A DNA stretch of 54,458 nt from a virus. The notes beneath the pieces were generated by a model. The model searched no databases. It had not been told where the DNA came from and saw only the letters and a program-made list of their open reading frames with translations. A program made the translations under genes and the position numbers. Location of the stretch: positions 1-54,458 of IMG/VR virus record IMGVR_UViG_3300045256_000069. One strand, given 5' to 3'. Shown here in pieces: positions 1 through 8,882 of the stretch (its first letter is position 1; every line of letters begins with the position of its first letter).

Positions 1-105
1 GGCGGTGCCCCGGGCAACTTGAAGCGCTCGAAGATGTCCATCCCGGAGAAGGCGAAGTACGTCGAGGAACACGGCCAGGCCGCGTACCTCAAGCTTCCCA
101 TGTAA
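1..105 (+). CDS. Scaffolding protein, C-terminal part (5' end lies at 53829-54458)
   Basis: Reading frame 1 is open from base 1 and stops at TAA 103-105. The 34 residues end in a basic helix followed by EKAKYVEEHGQAAYLKLP, a tail typical of phage capsid-assembly/scaffold proteins just upstream of the major capsid gene. The gene beginning at 53829 runs off the window end in exactly this frame, so the two pieces make one 244-residue protein. The capsid gene follows after 46 bases. The split is an artefact of where the circular sequence was opened. Confidence 0.85.
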   Translation, partial: GGAPGNLKRSKMSIPEKAKYVEEHGQAAYLKLPM

Positions 106-151
106 CCAGGCTGGGCGTTGAAGAGCATCTCATCATCAGAAAGGACATGAG

Positions 152-1150
152 ATGGCCACTGGCACCAAGAGCAACTTCCAGATCTTCAACGAGTACACTC
201 ACACCGGCATGGTGGAGACGCTCGTCCAGGTCTCGGAAGTCTTCAACGCCGCCTCGCAGGGCTCGATCCGACTGACGTCGGTCAACCGCCGCGGTGACTT
301 CAACTACGAGTCGTTCTTCGCGTCCACGTCGGGTCTCGTCACCCGCCGTATCACGAAGGGCACCGGTTCCACGTCGGCTGTGACCGACCTGGCGCTGTCG
401 CAGTCCCAGAAGGTCGGCGTCAAGATCAATCGCAAGATCGGTCCCGTCGCCAACACCCTGGACTCGTTCAAGAAGATCGGCGACGGTCCCTTCGACGAGA
501 ACGCCCTGAACTACGCCATCGGCGTGCAGGCCGCGAAGGCCATGCAGGTCGAGATGTGCGACACGGCTCTTGCCGCGGCGGTCGCTGCGCTCAAGAACCA
601 GTCGGCGGTCAAGTACACCGTCACCTCGAACGGCACGCTCGCCACCTCTTCGCTGGTCTCCGGCCTCGCGAAGTTCGGTGACCAGGCGAACCGTATCGTC
701 TGCTGGGTCATGCACTCCAAGCCGTTCTACGACCTCGTGCAGTCCCAGATCGCGGCGAACATCGACGGCGTGTCTAACTTCGTCGTGGCCCAGGCGTCCC
801 CGATCACGCTGAACCGTCCGGTTCTCGTGACCGACTCGCCGTCCCTGCTCCTGACCTCCGGCTCGCCGGCTGTCACCGACTACTTCACGCTCGGCCTCAC
901 GGTCGACGCGCTGGAGTGCGAGGACAGCGAGGAGTCGACGGTTCTCTCCGACATCCAGCTCGGGCTCGAGAACCTCGTCGTCCGTATGCAGGGCGAATAC
1001 GCCTACAACATGTCCATGAAGGGCTTCACCTGGGACGTCACCAACGGCGGCGAGAACCCGACCGTGTCGGCGCTCGGGACGGGTTCCAACTGGGACCCGA
1101 TTGCGGCTTCCTACAAGGACTACGCCGGCATCGTCATCCAGTCGCGCTGA
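152..1150 (+). CDS. Major capsid protein (HK97-fold type)
   Basis: This 332-residue protein probably forms the icosahedral shell. It lies directly downstream of the scaffold and upstream of head-completion genes, the canonical position. It has no signal peptide and mixed alpha/beta composition. Length, place and composition match the phage coat proteins found next to DUF4055 portals. The start is supported by AAAGGA six bases before the ATG. A hairpin at 1176-1203 follows the stop. The fold is an inference from context; no single catalytic motif exists to check. Confidence 0.85.
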   Translation: MATGTKSNFQIFNEYTHTGMVETLVQVSEVFNAASQGSIRLTSVNRRGDFNYESFFASTSGLVTRRITKGTGSTSAVTDLALSQSQKVGVKINRKIGPVANTLDSFKKIGDGPFDENALNYAIGVQAAKAMQVEMCDTALAAAVAALKNQSAVKYTVTSNGTLATSSLVSGLAKFGDQANRIVCWVMHSKPFYDLVQSQIAANIDGVSNFVVAQASPITLNRPVLVTDSPSLLLTSGSPAVTDYFTLGLTVDALECEDSEESTVLSDIQLGLENLVVRMQGEYAYNMSMKGFTWDVTNGGENPTVSALGTGSNWDPIAASYKDYAGIVIQSR

Positions 1151-1175
1151 TCCTGGCGCCGACTGAAACTGGGAC

Positions 1176-1203
1176 ACGCGGGGAGTCGAAAGGCTCCTCG
1201 CGT
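1176..1203 (+). terminator. Hairpin after the capsid gene, possible attenuator
   Basis: A 10-bp stem, ACGCGGGGAG with CTCCTCGCGT (one G-T pair), closes an 8-base loop. No U-tract follows, so it more likely stabilises the capsid mRNA 3' end or lowers read-through than stops transcription fully. Confidence 0.5.
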
Positions 1204-1226
1204 ATTCCACAACAAGGGCCCCAGCC

Positions 1227-1637
1227 ATGAATGACCGACCCAAGAAGCACTACGCCATCTACTACTTCGGAGCACCTGTGGCCGCAAAGGCCCGCGCCGC
1301 TGAGCTCCGTCGCGAGAAGCAGTCCGCCATCGTGATCGACGCCTACGCGTTCAACGGTGAGCTCGAGTCGTGCGACCTGATCGAGTTCATCGGCAACGAG
1401 AAGGATGACGACGCGCAGAAGGCTCGCATCGTCGCCGCCTACTCCGGTCGTGCCAAGGAGGCCAATCCCGTCGAGGAGGAAGCCGAGGCCGAAAAGATTT
1501 TCGTTCCCGAGGGATGGCAGAAGCTGTCCTGGACGAAGCTGCAATCGCTCGCGTCGGAGATCAAGCCCGATGCGACCATCCGCAACAAGGACGAGGCCAA
1601 GTCGATCATCGCCGACTACCTCGAGGACAACAGCTGA
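1227..1637 (+). CDS. Small head protein with C-terminal HeH/SAP-like helices
   Basis: This is a 136-residue protein between the major capsid and the head-tail connector genes. The N-terminal half is mixed alpha/beta. An acidic linker (EEEAEAEK) leads to a C-terminal helix-extended-helix segment of the kind LSWTKLQSLASEIKPDA followed by DEAKSIIADYLE. That resembles the short HeH/SAP-type modules common in proteins of this slot. The exact role (decoration, head completion or assembly accessory) is not shown by the sequence. The start lacks a strong ribosome site and is the first ATG after the capsid hairpin. Confidence 0.7.
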   Translation: MNDRPKKHYAIYYFGAPVAAKARAAELRREKQSAIVIDAYAFNGELESCDLIEFIGNEKDDDAQKARIVAAYSGRAKEANPVEEEAEAEKIFVPEGWQKLSWTKLQSLASEIKPDATIRNKDEAKSIIADYLEDNS

Positions 1638-1647
1638 GGAGTGAGCA

Positions 1648-2181
1648 ATGGCACTCGAAGTCGAAGACGGCACTGCCAAGTCGGACGCTGAGTCCTACGT
1701 CTCCGTCGCCGATTGCCAAAGCTACTTCGAGCTTCGTGGCACGGACAACTGGAGCGGCCTGCCCGCATCGCCCGATCCGACGACGGCACAGGAAGAGTTC
1801 CTGCGTCGTGCCACTGAGTACATCGACCAGTGCTACGCCGAGCTGTTCAAGGGATACCGGGTGAGTGCCGAACAGGCGCTTGCCTGGCCCCGCGAATGCG
1901 TCGAGGTCGATGGCATCTACCTGGCGAATGACGCACTGCCCGTCGCCCTCGTGCGTGCGACCTGTGAGGCTGCCAAGCTGATCGCGAGCGGCGAGGACGT
2001 GACGCCGACGCTCGAGCGCGGCAACCGCATCAAGACGAAGACCGAAACCGTCGGTCCGATCAGCCAGCGCATCGCCTATGCCGATGACGCGCCCGTGACC
2101 AACGTCTACACGTCCGTCCATCGCTACATGAAGCAGCTGCTCGACAGCTCGAGCGCAGTTCGCAAGGTGGTGCGCGGATGA
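1648..2181 (+). CDS. Head-tail adaptor, DnaT-like phage family
   Basis: This 177-residue protein has the usual pattern of phage adaptors once labelled DnaT-like: SYVSVADCQSYFELRG near the start, a helical middle with AWPRECV, and a C-terminal SSAVRKVVRG-type end. Family members sit at the head-tail junction under the portal. AGGAG lies six bases before the ATG. It overlaps the next gene by 4 bases (ATGA), implying translational coupling. Confidence 0.75.
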   Translation: MALEVEDGTAKSDAESYVSVADCQSYFELRGTDNWSGLPASPDPTTAQEEFLRRATEYIDQCYAELFKGYRVSAEQALAWPRECVEVDGIYLANDALPVALVRATCEAAKLIASGEDVTPTLERGNRIKTKTETVGPISQRIAYADDAPVTNVYTSVHRYMKQLLDSSSAVRKVVRG

Positions 2182-2567
2182 CCGTCTACACCAACCTCAT
2201 CAACACCGCCTATCGCCTGGTCGACAAGTTCGGCCAGAACATGACGGTGAATGTCGTCACTGACGGCACGCCGCCCGATCCGAGCCAGCCGTGGAACGTG
2301 GCTGCTGGTACGACCGTCTCGCACAGCACGCGAGGCGTCATGCTTGACTTTCGCCCTGATCAGGTCGAGGGCTACGCATACCAGCGTGGCGACAAGCTCG
2401 TCTACATCGCGGCCAAGGACCTCCCTGTGGTCATCACAGAGGAGATGTTTATCACCGACGCGTCAGGTGTGAGCTGGGCGATCATCTCCGCTTCGCGCGT
2501 CTATCCGTCCGGCGAGGACATCCTCTTCCAGCTGTATGTGCGCGAATGGCCACGACGCTACAAGTAG
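2178..2567 (+). CDS. Head closure / stopper-type protein
   Basis: A 129-residue beta-rich protein containing NLINTAYRLVDKFGQNMTV and a GDKLVYIAAKDLP segment, a composition typical of head-closure (stopper) proteins that seal the filled capsid and receive the tail. It is coupled by ATGA to the adaptor gene, and its 3' end overlaps the tail terminator by 22 bases. The assignment rests on gene order plus residue pattern. Confidence 0.65.
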   Translation: MTVYTNLINTAYRLVDKFGQNMTVNVVTDGTPPDPSQPWNVAAGTTVSHSTRGVMLDFRPDQVEGYAYQRGDKLVYIAAKDLPVVITEEMFITDASGVSWAIISASRVYPSGEDILFQLYVREWPRRYK

Positions 2568-3010
2568 CCGTAGACGAGATTTACGGCCGACTCAAGACGG
2601 TGTGGGATGCACAAACGCCGGCAATTCTTGGCGCGTCTCCCGCAGCGCCTGTCACGTTGCTCTACGAGGACACGGAATGGAAGGGTCGTCCCGACGATCC
2701 GACCAGTGCTCCCTGGGCGCGTGTCTCAATTCGTCATGCGAGTGGGCAGCAAGCCACTCTCGCTGACTCGACTTCAAGGCGCTTGTTCCGTAACTACGGT
2801 GCGGTTACGGTTCAGTGCTTTGCGCCCATGCGAGACAATCGCGGCGCGCCGGTGGCACGTCAACTCGCGGAGGTTGTAAAGGCAGCGTTCGAAGGTGCTC
2901 GCACCTCGAATGTCTGGTTTCAATCCGTGCGGTTCAATGAGATTGGCCGCGAGGGACTGTTCTTCCAGCTCAACGTCGTCGCCAACTTCGAGTGGGACGA
3001 AGCGAGGTAA
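2546..3010 (+). CDS. Tail terminator (DUF4128-like)
   Basis: This 154-residue protein has the terminator-like layout: an N-terminal helix (VDEIYGRLKTVWDAQ), the strand region APWARVSIRHASG, and a C-terminal GLFFQLNVVANFEWDE. Proteins of this type cap the tail tube at the point where it meets the head. It sits between head closure and tube genes, as expected. Confidence 0.7.
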   Translation: MATTLQVAVDEIYGRLKTVWDAQTPAILGASPAAPVTLLYEDTEWKGRPDDPTSAPWARVSIRHASGQQATLADSTSRRLFRNYGAVTVQCFAPMRDNRGAPVARQLAEVVKAAFEGARTSNVWFQSVRFNEIGREGLFFQLNVVANFEWDEAR

Positions 3011-3016
3011 TCAACT

Positions 3017-4537
3017 ATGGCAACTTTGAATAAGCAGGACTCCAACAGCTCGGGACTGCGCTACGCGCGGGAGGCGTCTTACGGCGTTCTTCCGACTTCG
3101 CCTGCGCCGACCTGGTACCCGCTGGAGCCCAACTCCTACAACGACTTCGGTGGGCAGATCACCACCGTCGCTCGCAACCCGATCAACGATGGCCGTCAGC
3201 GCAAGAAGGGCGTCACGACGGACCTCGATGCTTCGGGCGGGTTCGAGTCGGACCTCACGTACACCAACTTGCAGGACCTCCTGCAGGGCTTCTTCTTCGC
3301 CGCGCTCGAGACCAAGGCGGAGAAGTCGTGCGCCACGATCTCGGGATCGCCGCTCGCCTACCAGGTGACCAGCGGTACCGACTACGCGGTGAACGATCTG
3401 CTCTTCGCCAAGGGCTTCGACGCCGACGCCAACAACGGACTGAAGGTGGTGACGAACGCCGCCTCCGGTTCTGTGAGGGCTGCGGGTCTGTCGGCGGCGA
3501 CGAGTCAGTCGGGCACGGTCAGCAAGGTTGGCTTCGCCTTCTCCAGCGGCGATGCGACCATCGATGCCTCCGGCACGTTGCCGCAGTTCAAGACCACGAC
3601 CAAGGACCTGACGACGCTCAACCTGATCCCGGGCGAATGGGTCTACGTCGGTGGCGATGCTGCGGGCGACAAGTTCGCCACAGCTGCCAACAACGGCTGG
3701 GCGCGTGTCAAGTCTGTGACCACGAATGCCATCACGTTCGACAAGACTGCTGGCACAATGGTTACCGACGCCGGCACCGGCAAGACGATCCGACTCTTCT
3801 TCGGTCGCGTTCTGCGCAACCGGACGGGATCGAACATCGCTCGTCGGTCCTACCAGCTCGAGCGCACGCTGGGCGCGCCCGATGATGCACTGCCGTCGCA
3901 GATCCAGTCCGAGTACCTGGTCGGTGCGATCCCGAACGAGTTCGAGCTCGCGATCAACACCGCCGACAAGGTGACGGCCACTCTCGGGTTCGTGGCGAAG
4001 GACAACGAAACGCGTACGGGTGCTGTGGGCGTCAAGTCCGGCACGCGTCCGACGCTCGTTGACGCCGACGCCTACAACACGTCCAGCGACGTGAAGCGTA
4101 TCAAGATGGGCATCATCGACTCGACCAACGAGAACGTGACGCCCCTCTTCGCCTACATCACCGACCTGACCTTGAACATCAACAACAACCTCTCGCCCAA
4201 CAAGGCGGTGGGTGTTCTCGGTGCCTTCGAGGTGACGGCCGGCACGTTCGAGGTCACGGCCTCGATGACTGCTTACTTCGCTGACGTGACGGCCACTGCT
4301 GCGGTCCGCAACAACAGCGACGTTACGATGGACATCATGCTCGTCAAGGCGAACTCCGGTATCGCCATCGACATTCCGCTCATCGCCCTCGGCGACGGTC
4401 GGCTCAACGTCGAGCAGGATCAGCCCATCACTCTGCCGCTCTCCGCTGACGCGGGCACCGGCGCCAAGATCGACAGCAACATGAACCACACGCTGCTGAT
4501 GGTCTTCTTCGACTACCTGCCTGATGCGGCGGAGTAA
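3017..4537 (+). CDS. Major tail tube protein
   Basis: This is a 506-residue protein. Its N-terminus ([13 protein letters not shown], then [23 protein letters not shown]) matches the long phage tail-tube family. The repeated beta composition, and a middle segment that looks like an added Ig-like or insertion domain (roughly residues 130-250), explain its large size compared with the usual 150-300 residues. It forms the hexameric rings of the tail. The chaperone gene follows after 64 bases. Confidence 0.75.
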   Translation: MATLNKQDSNSSGLRYAREASYGVLPTSPAPTWYPLEPNSYNDFGGQITTVARNPINDGRQRKKGVTTDLDASGGFESDLTYTNLQDLLQGFFFAALETKAEKSCATISGSPLAYQVTSGTDYAVNDLLFAKGFDADANNGLKVVTNAASGSVRAAGLSAATSQSGTVSKVGFAFSSGDATIDASGTLPQFKTTTKDLTTLNLIPGEWVYVGGDAAGDKFATAANNGWARVKSVTTNAITFDKTAGTMVTDAGTGKTIRLFFGRVLRNRTGSNIARRSYQLERTLGAPDDALPSQIQSEYLVGAIPNEFELAINTADKVTATLGFVAKDNETRTGAVGVKSGTRPTLVDADAYNTSSDVKRIKMGIIDSTNENVTPLFAYITDLTLNINNNLSPNKAVGVLGAFEVTAGTFEVTASMTAYFADVTATAAVRNNSDVTMDIMLVKANSGIAIDIPLIALGDGRLNVEQDQPITLPLSADAGTGAKIDSNMNHTLLMVFFDYLPDAAE

Positions 4538-4601
4538 GTCCACCTTCAGGGGCGGCGGGCATCACCGCCGTCCCATCCCCAGTGACAAGAGGTTCTTGCA
4601 C

Positions 4602-5033
4602 ATGAACGCCTATGAAATGTATTCCGCGGACAAGTCGAAGGAGACCGGTGGTATCTGGCTCGACTTCGGTTCGTTCCGCATCAAGGTCGCTCGTGCCGGT
4701 GGCTCGAATGTGGCCTTCGCCAAGTGTGTCGAGGAAAAGACCCGCCCGTATCGTCGGGCGATCGACCAGGGAGTGATGGACCCCAAGCGCGGCGACGAGC
4801 TGCTTGCCGAGGTCTTCGCCGAGGTCATCGTGCTCGACTGGCAGGTGAAGAAAGACAACGGTGAACTCGTGCAGGGAATGCACACGCCGGAAGGCGACAT
4901 CGCGCCCTTCACCCGCGACAACGTGAAGAACGTCTTTATTGACTTGCCGGAACTGTTCCAGCAGGTCCAGGCCGAAACCGCGAAGCTCGCCAACTTCCGC
5001 AAGGAAGCGGTGAAGGCCGAAGGAAAAAACTGA
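4602..5033 (+). CDS. Tail assembly chaperone, short form (gpG-like)
   Basis: A 143-residue protein located between tube and tape measure, the position of lambda gpG-type chaperones that coat the tape measure during tail assembly. It reads normally to TGA at 5031. The last sense codons GGA AAA AAC contain a -1 slippery heptamer, from which a longer fusion can be made. Start chosen at MNAYEMY, with AAGAGG 9 bases upstream. Confidence 0.8.
   Translation: MNAYEMYSADKSKETGGIWLDFGSFRIKVARAGGSNVAFAKCVEEKTRPYRRAIDQGVMDPKRGDELLAEVFAEVIVLDWQVKKDNGELVQGMHTPEGDIAPFTRDNVKNVFIDLPELFQQVQAETAKLANFRKEAVKAEGKN
5024..5030 (+). promoter_or_regulatory. Programmed -1 ribosomal frameshift site
   Basis: The heptamer A AAA AAC is in the correct zero-frame phase (GGA AAA AAC), immediately before the TGA stop of the short chaperone. 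Slipping back one base continues in the frame that runs open from 5030 to 5422. This is the standard arrangement for G/GT chaperone pairs in long-tailed phages. Confidence 0.85.
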
Positions 5034-5422
5034 CCGAGGTCCTGCTCTACGTCCTCGAGCAAGGGCCTGTGGAACGACGCATACTCGAGATGGCAATGAA
5101 GGGTGGGGGCCCAATTCCCCAGGCGATGCAAAACGCTCCCACCCTTGAACCAGGTCTCGAACTCTACATGATGGCGTACACTGACCTCGACCGAGGACGA
5201 GCAATATCCCAGATGGGGCAGGAATTGCCGCTTTCGTGGGACTTGATTGACAGGTGGTGCCACGCTCATGGTATATTCGGTGAAACTCGGGTAGACGTAT
5301 TCGAGCACGTTAGGAACCTTGACGACTTCTACTTGAGGTGGCGTGAGAGCAAACGGCCTAAGGGGAAAGGCAATGGGAGACCTCCGCCAGTTCAGCCAGC
5401 GAATGTTCGGTCTCGCAAATAA
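5030..5422 (+). CDS. Tail assembly chaperone, frameshift extension (gpGT-like T domain)
   Basis: Read as the -1 frame continuation from 5030, this adds 130 residues (beginning LTEVLLYVLEQGP) to the 143-residue short form, giving a fusion of about 273 residues. The region has no good start of its own; GTG at 5069 is the first candidate and has no clear ribosome site. The helical domain with LSWDLIDRWCHAHG would bind the tape measure or tube. It overlaps the next gene by 50 bases. Confidence 0.8.
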   Translation: MTEVLLYVLEQGPVERRILEMAMKGGGPIPQAMQNAPTLEPGLELYMMAYTDLDRGRAISQMGQELPLSWDLIDRWCHAHGIFGETRVDVFEHVRNLDDFYLRWRESKRPKGKGNGRPPPVQPANVRSRK

Positions 5423-5801
5423 GATCGACAAGAACGCTAACGAAAAGGTCAAGGACGCAGCAAAAGCGTTCTTGACCACAGTAGTAGAAATGACGCCCGT
5501 CGATACAGGCCAGGCAGTGTCCTCCTGGAAGGTGGGTCTGAACTACAAGCCGCGCGGGACGCGTGTCTTCAGTGAAGGGGCCTCCGGGTCTACGGCTTCG
5601 GCCAACAGGTCAGCGGTGCTGGCGCAGGAACTGCCCAAGATCAGCGCCCGTGTCACGGGTCAAACGATCTCTGTGGTGAACACCGCCCCGTACATTCAGC
5701 GCCTGAATAACGGGACATCCAAGCAGGCACCCGCTGGGTTCATCGATAGCGCCTACATCCAGGCGACATTGGCGATCCGCAAGAGAAAGCTGTTGGTCTG
5801 A
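5373..5801 (+). CDS. HK97 gp10-like minor tail / connector protein
   Basis: A 142-residue protein with the HK97-gp10 pattern: an N-terminal helix of lysine-rich heptads and the hallmark TPVDTGQAVSSWKVG segment, then NTAPYIQRLNNGTS near the end. The start at MGDLRQF is preceded by AGGGGA. It ends in TGATG, the A being shared with the tape measure start, so translation is coupled. Finding it after the chaperones rather than before the tube is slightly unusual. Confidence 0.7.
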   Translation: MGDLRQFSQRMFGLANKIDKNANEKVKDAAKAFLTTVVEMTPVDTGQAVSSWKVGLNYKPRGTRVFSEGASGSTASANRSAVLAQELPKISARVTGQTISVVNTAPYIQRLNNGTSKQAPAGFIDSAYIQATLAIRKRKLLV

Positions 5802-8302
5802 TGGCAACCGAAGAAACAGTCGTTTTAGTCTCCGAACGTGGCGCATCCGACGTAGCCAAGAAGGTTCGGGACATCGGAACAGCCGGCGAACAGTCGGCCA
5901 AGTCGATTGACACGCTCAAGGGCGTGCTCGCGACCATCGGCGGTGTGTTGGCTGTGGATAAGCTGAAGGAGGCGTCCGACGCCTACCTCGGCATCAACAA
6001 CCGACTTAAGCTTGTTACCAAAGGCGCCGACGACTTGGCGAAGACGCAGCAGCGATTGCTCGACATCTCGAACGACACACGGTCGAGCTTCGAAGGTACC
6101 GCCGCGCTCTACACCAAGCTGTCGCTCAACGCCAAGAACCTGAACATCAGTCAGGAAGATGTGGCGAAGGTTGTCGAACGCACCAACAAGGCCATCGTGC
6201 TGTCCGGTGCATCGGCGAACGAAGCGAAGGGCGGTCTGATCCAGTTCAGCCAGGGCCTTGCGTCCGGTCGTCTGCAGGGCGAAGAACTGCGGTCGGTGCT
6301 GGAGAACTTGCCCGCCCTCGCGCAGCAGATCGCCAAGGGCTTGAACACCACAGTCGACAACCTGCGCAAGCTTGGCGCCGCCGGATCGCTCACGACATCC
6401 GCCGTGCTCGGCGCGTTGAAGCGTCAGGGAGACGAGATCGATAAGGCCTTCAAGTCGTTCACGCCGACGATTGGCCAGGCGCTCGAGGTGCTCAACAACC
6501 AGTTTATCACCTTCGTTGGCAACGCAGGCCAGACCTCAGGCGCTGCAAACCTGATCGCGTCGAGCATCCTGACGCTCGCCAACAACCTGGGCACCGCCTC
6601 GAACATCGTCCTGACGTTCGGTGCTGCCTTCGCCACGCTGAAGATCGCCACGTTCATTCAAGGCATCTACACGGCGACGACGGCGGTCGGGTTCTTCAAC
6701 GCCATCCTGTCGGTCAATCCCATCGTCGCCTTTGCCGTCGCGCTCGTCGGCGTCACGACTGCGCTGCTGACCTTTGGCTCGAGCATCAAGCTCACAGCCG
6801 ATGGCACTGTGACGCTCGCGACGGTGACGAAGACCGCACTCAATCAGGTCGGACAGTCGCTGCTCACTCTAGCGCAGTATGCCATCACGGTCGGCACGTC
6901 GATCATCACGGTCTTGACCGACACCTTCAACTTCGTCGCCAACGGGTTCAACACCGCCTACAACACAGTCAGCGGATGGGTTACCAAGGTCAAGACGCTG
7001 TTCACTGACATTGGCAACTTCATCAAGACCACGTTCGATGGCGTAATCGCGTACATCAACGGCCTGTGGCAGTCGGTGCTCAACACGATCTCCTCGGTGC
7101 TGCAGCGTGTCGGCGACGTGGCCAACAAGATCGTGTCTGTGGGCAAGGCGAATGCACAGGGAGGAGGAAACCTTGCGAAGAGCCTACCGGGGTTTGCTAC
7201 TGGCGGGTCTTTCACCGTCGGCGGTTCGGGTGGCACGGACTCTCAGCTCGTTGCCTTCCGCGCGACACCTGGCGAGAAGGTCAGCATCAATACGCCTGGT
7301 CAGTCGGGCGGCAATTTCCAGATCACGACCGCCTTCGCTGGCCCCGAGTCGCAGAAGACGTTTCAGACTGTCTTGTCGAGCGGTAAGACCGAGAGCACGT
7401 TCAACGATGCGGTGAAGTCGGGAACGTCCGACGGGTTCAAGACGCTCAACAGCACGACGGCTGCTCTGTCGACCGATGTCACGACGGGCAACAACAAGCT
7501 GATCAGCCAGACTGTGGCATACGGTGGGCAGATCACGGGCGTTGTGAACGCGTCCAGCAAAAGCACCTCAGCAGGCCTCAGCACTGTCCGGGCCGGCACC
7601 GATGCGACGACGGAAAGCGTTGACCGCCTGACTGGCGTCGTCGCGGCATCTGGAGGCATCGGCGGCAGTGACGGCGGTGGTACATCGTTCAACACCGGCG
7701 GCGGTGGCAGCGATTTCAACAAGCCACTTCTCGGCAACACGCAGGGCAGCGGAGGCTTCAGCAGCGGAGGTGGCGGTGGTGGATCGTTCACGATCACTGT
7801 GACGCCGCCGTTCCAGCAGTGGCTGCAGAACCTGGGCGGTGTCGCAGTCAAGGGCGCACTTCAGGGTTTCCAGCAGGACGTCTATCAGTACGTCAAGCTG
7901 CTCGAGCGTCCCATTGACAACCAGGGCGCCATCGCCGCAAGCCGCAAGAACCTGGCTCGCAAGGTTGCCGTCTACAAGAATGACCCGCAGTTCAACCTCG
8001 CGTTCGGGTCGCTCGCCAACGAGCTGCTCAAGTTCCGCAACGGCGGCTCGGTCATGGTGGGCGGCACAGGTGCTGTCGACTCGACCTACCTGGCGATGCG
8101 TGCGACGAAGGGCGAACGGATCGACGTACTCACGCCCGCGCAGCAGCAGGAAGAGCGCAAGCAGATGCAGGCGGGCAGCCAGCGTCCCATCAATGTCGAG
8201 ATCAACATCACGACGCCGGATGCCAACAGCTTCCGCAAGTCGAAGACCCAGGTGCTGCAGCAGTTCGTGGTAGACCTGCAGAGGAGCTTGAATAATGTTT
8301 GA
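5801..8302 (+). CDS. Tail tape measure protein
   Basis: This 833-residue protein sets tail length. The N-terminal region has the tape-measure domain signature (DAYLGINNRLKLVTKGADDL, then TRSSFEGTAALYTKLSLNAK). Hydrophobic segments lie around residues 270-330. A Gly/Ser-rich stretch spans about residues 620-665. A motif of the form GGS-x-VGG-x-G-x-DS...RATxGE is present twice, near residues 470 and 750, an internal repeat common at tape-measure C-termini. At this length the tail would be roughly 120 nm by the usual 0.15 nm per residue rule, which is an estimate. Confidence 0.9.
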   Translation: MATEETVVLVSERGASDVAKKVRDIGTAGEQSAKSIDTLKGVLATIGGVLAVDKLKEASDAYLGINNRLKLVTKGADDLAKTQQRLLDISNDTRSSFEGTAALYTKLSLNAKNLNISQEDVAKVVERTNKAIVLSGASANEAKGGLIQFSQGLASGRLQGEELRSVLENLPALAQQIAKGLNTTVDNLRKLGAAGSLTTSAVLGALKRQGDEIDKAFKSFTPTIGQALEVLNNQFITFVGNAGQTSGAANLIASSILTLANNLGTASNIVLTFGAAFATLKIATFIQGIYTATTAVGFFNAILSVNPIVAFAVALVGVTTALLTFGSSIKLTADGTVTLATVTKTALNQVGQSLLTLAQYAITVGTSIITVLTDTFNFVANGFNTAYNTVSGWVTKVKTLFTDIGNFIKTTFDGVIAYINGLWQSVLNTISSVLQRVGDVANKIVSVGKANAQGGGNLAKSLPGFATGGSFTVGGSGGTDSQLVAFRATPGEKVSINTPGQSGGNFQITTAFAGPESQKTFQTVLSSGKTESTFNDAVKSGTSDGFKTLNSTTAALSTDVTTGNNKLISQTVAYGGQITGVVNASSKSTSAGLSTVRAGTDATTESVDRLTGVVAASGGIGGSDGGGTSFNTGGGGSDFNKPLLGNTQGSGGFSSGGGGGGSFTITVTPPFQQWLQNLGGVAVKGALQGFQQDVYQYVKLLERPIDNQGAIAASRKNLARKVAVYKNDPQFNLAFGSLANELLKFRNGGSVMVGGTGAVDSTYLAMRATKGERIDVLTPAQQQEERKQMQAGSQRPINVEINITTPDANSFRKSKTQVLQQFVVDLQRSLNNV

Positions 8303-8882
8303 TGACGTCCGCCTGCCCGAAGAAGTCGAACGCGGCGCTGTAGGCGGTCCGCGTTTTCAGACGTCGATCACTGTGCTGGCGACAGGCGCCGAACAGCGCA
8401 ACGTCGACTGGGAACGCCAGCGCGGCAAGTGGGAACTGACCTACGGCATCCAGAGCAAGACCGACTTTATGGATGTTGTGAAGTTCTTCTACGCACGACA
8501 GGGCAAGGCCCGCGGGTTCCGGTTCAAAGACTGGACGGATTATCAGGCGACGGCCGAAGCCATCGGCACGGGCAACGGCGTGGCGACGACGTTCCAGCTG
8601 CGCAAGAACTACACATCGGTCGTCACGTACCAGCGCAAGATTACTCGACCTGTGAGCGGGACGGTGACGGTCTACAAGAACGGCGTAGCGCAGTCCGTGA
8701 CCATCAACTACAGCACCGGCGTGGTGACGTTCGGTGTTGCACCCGCTTCGCTCGATGCGATCACCGCCACCTTCGAGTTCGACGTGCCCGTCCGCTTCGA
8801 TACCGATGAGCTGCAGATCGAGGCCGAGACCTACGACGCTGCGGCAATCAAGTCACTGCCTGTGGTGGAGCTGCGCGAATGA
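8295..8882 (+). CDS. DUF2460 distal tail protein
   Basis: This 195-residue protein starts FDDVRLPEEVERGAVGGP and contains VVKFFYARQGKARGFRFKDWTDYQ, the strongest signature of the DUF2460 family. That family is found in siphoviruses and gene transfer agents of Alphaproteobacteria, where it forms the distal tail hub ring. It overlaps the tape measure by 8 bases and DUF2163 by 4 (ATGA). Confidence 0.85.
   Translation: MFDDVRLPEEVERGAVGGPRFQTSITVLATGAEQRNVDWERQRGKWELTYGIQSKTDFMDVVKFFYARQGKARGFRFKDWTDYQATAEAIGTGNGVATTFQLRKNYTSVVTYQRKITRPVSGTVTVYKNGVAQSVTINYSTGVVTFGVAPASLDAITATFEFDVPVRFDTDELQIEAETYDAAAIKSLPVVELRE

Noticed and set aside
89-1243. Antisense frame (384 codons) opposite the major capsid gene
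   Set aside because: It is a shadow of a well-supported capsid gene; composition is typical of reverse-frame reading.
3011-4543. Long antisense frame (510 codons) opposite the tail tube gene
   Set aside because: It mirrors the codon structure of the tube gene in GC-rich DNA, is Arg/Val/Gly-rich without fold-like pattern, and lies against the late operon.
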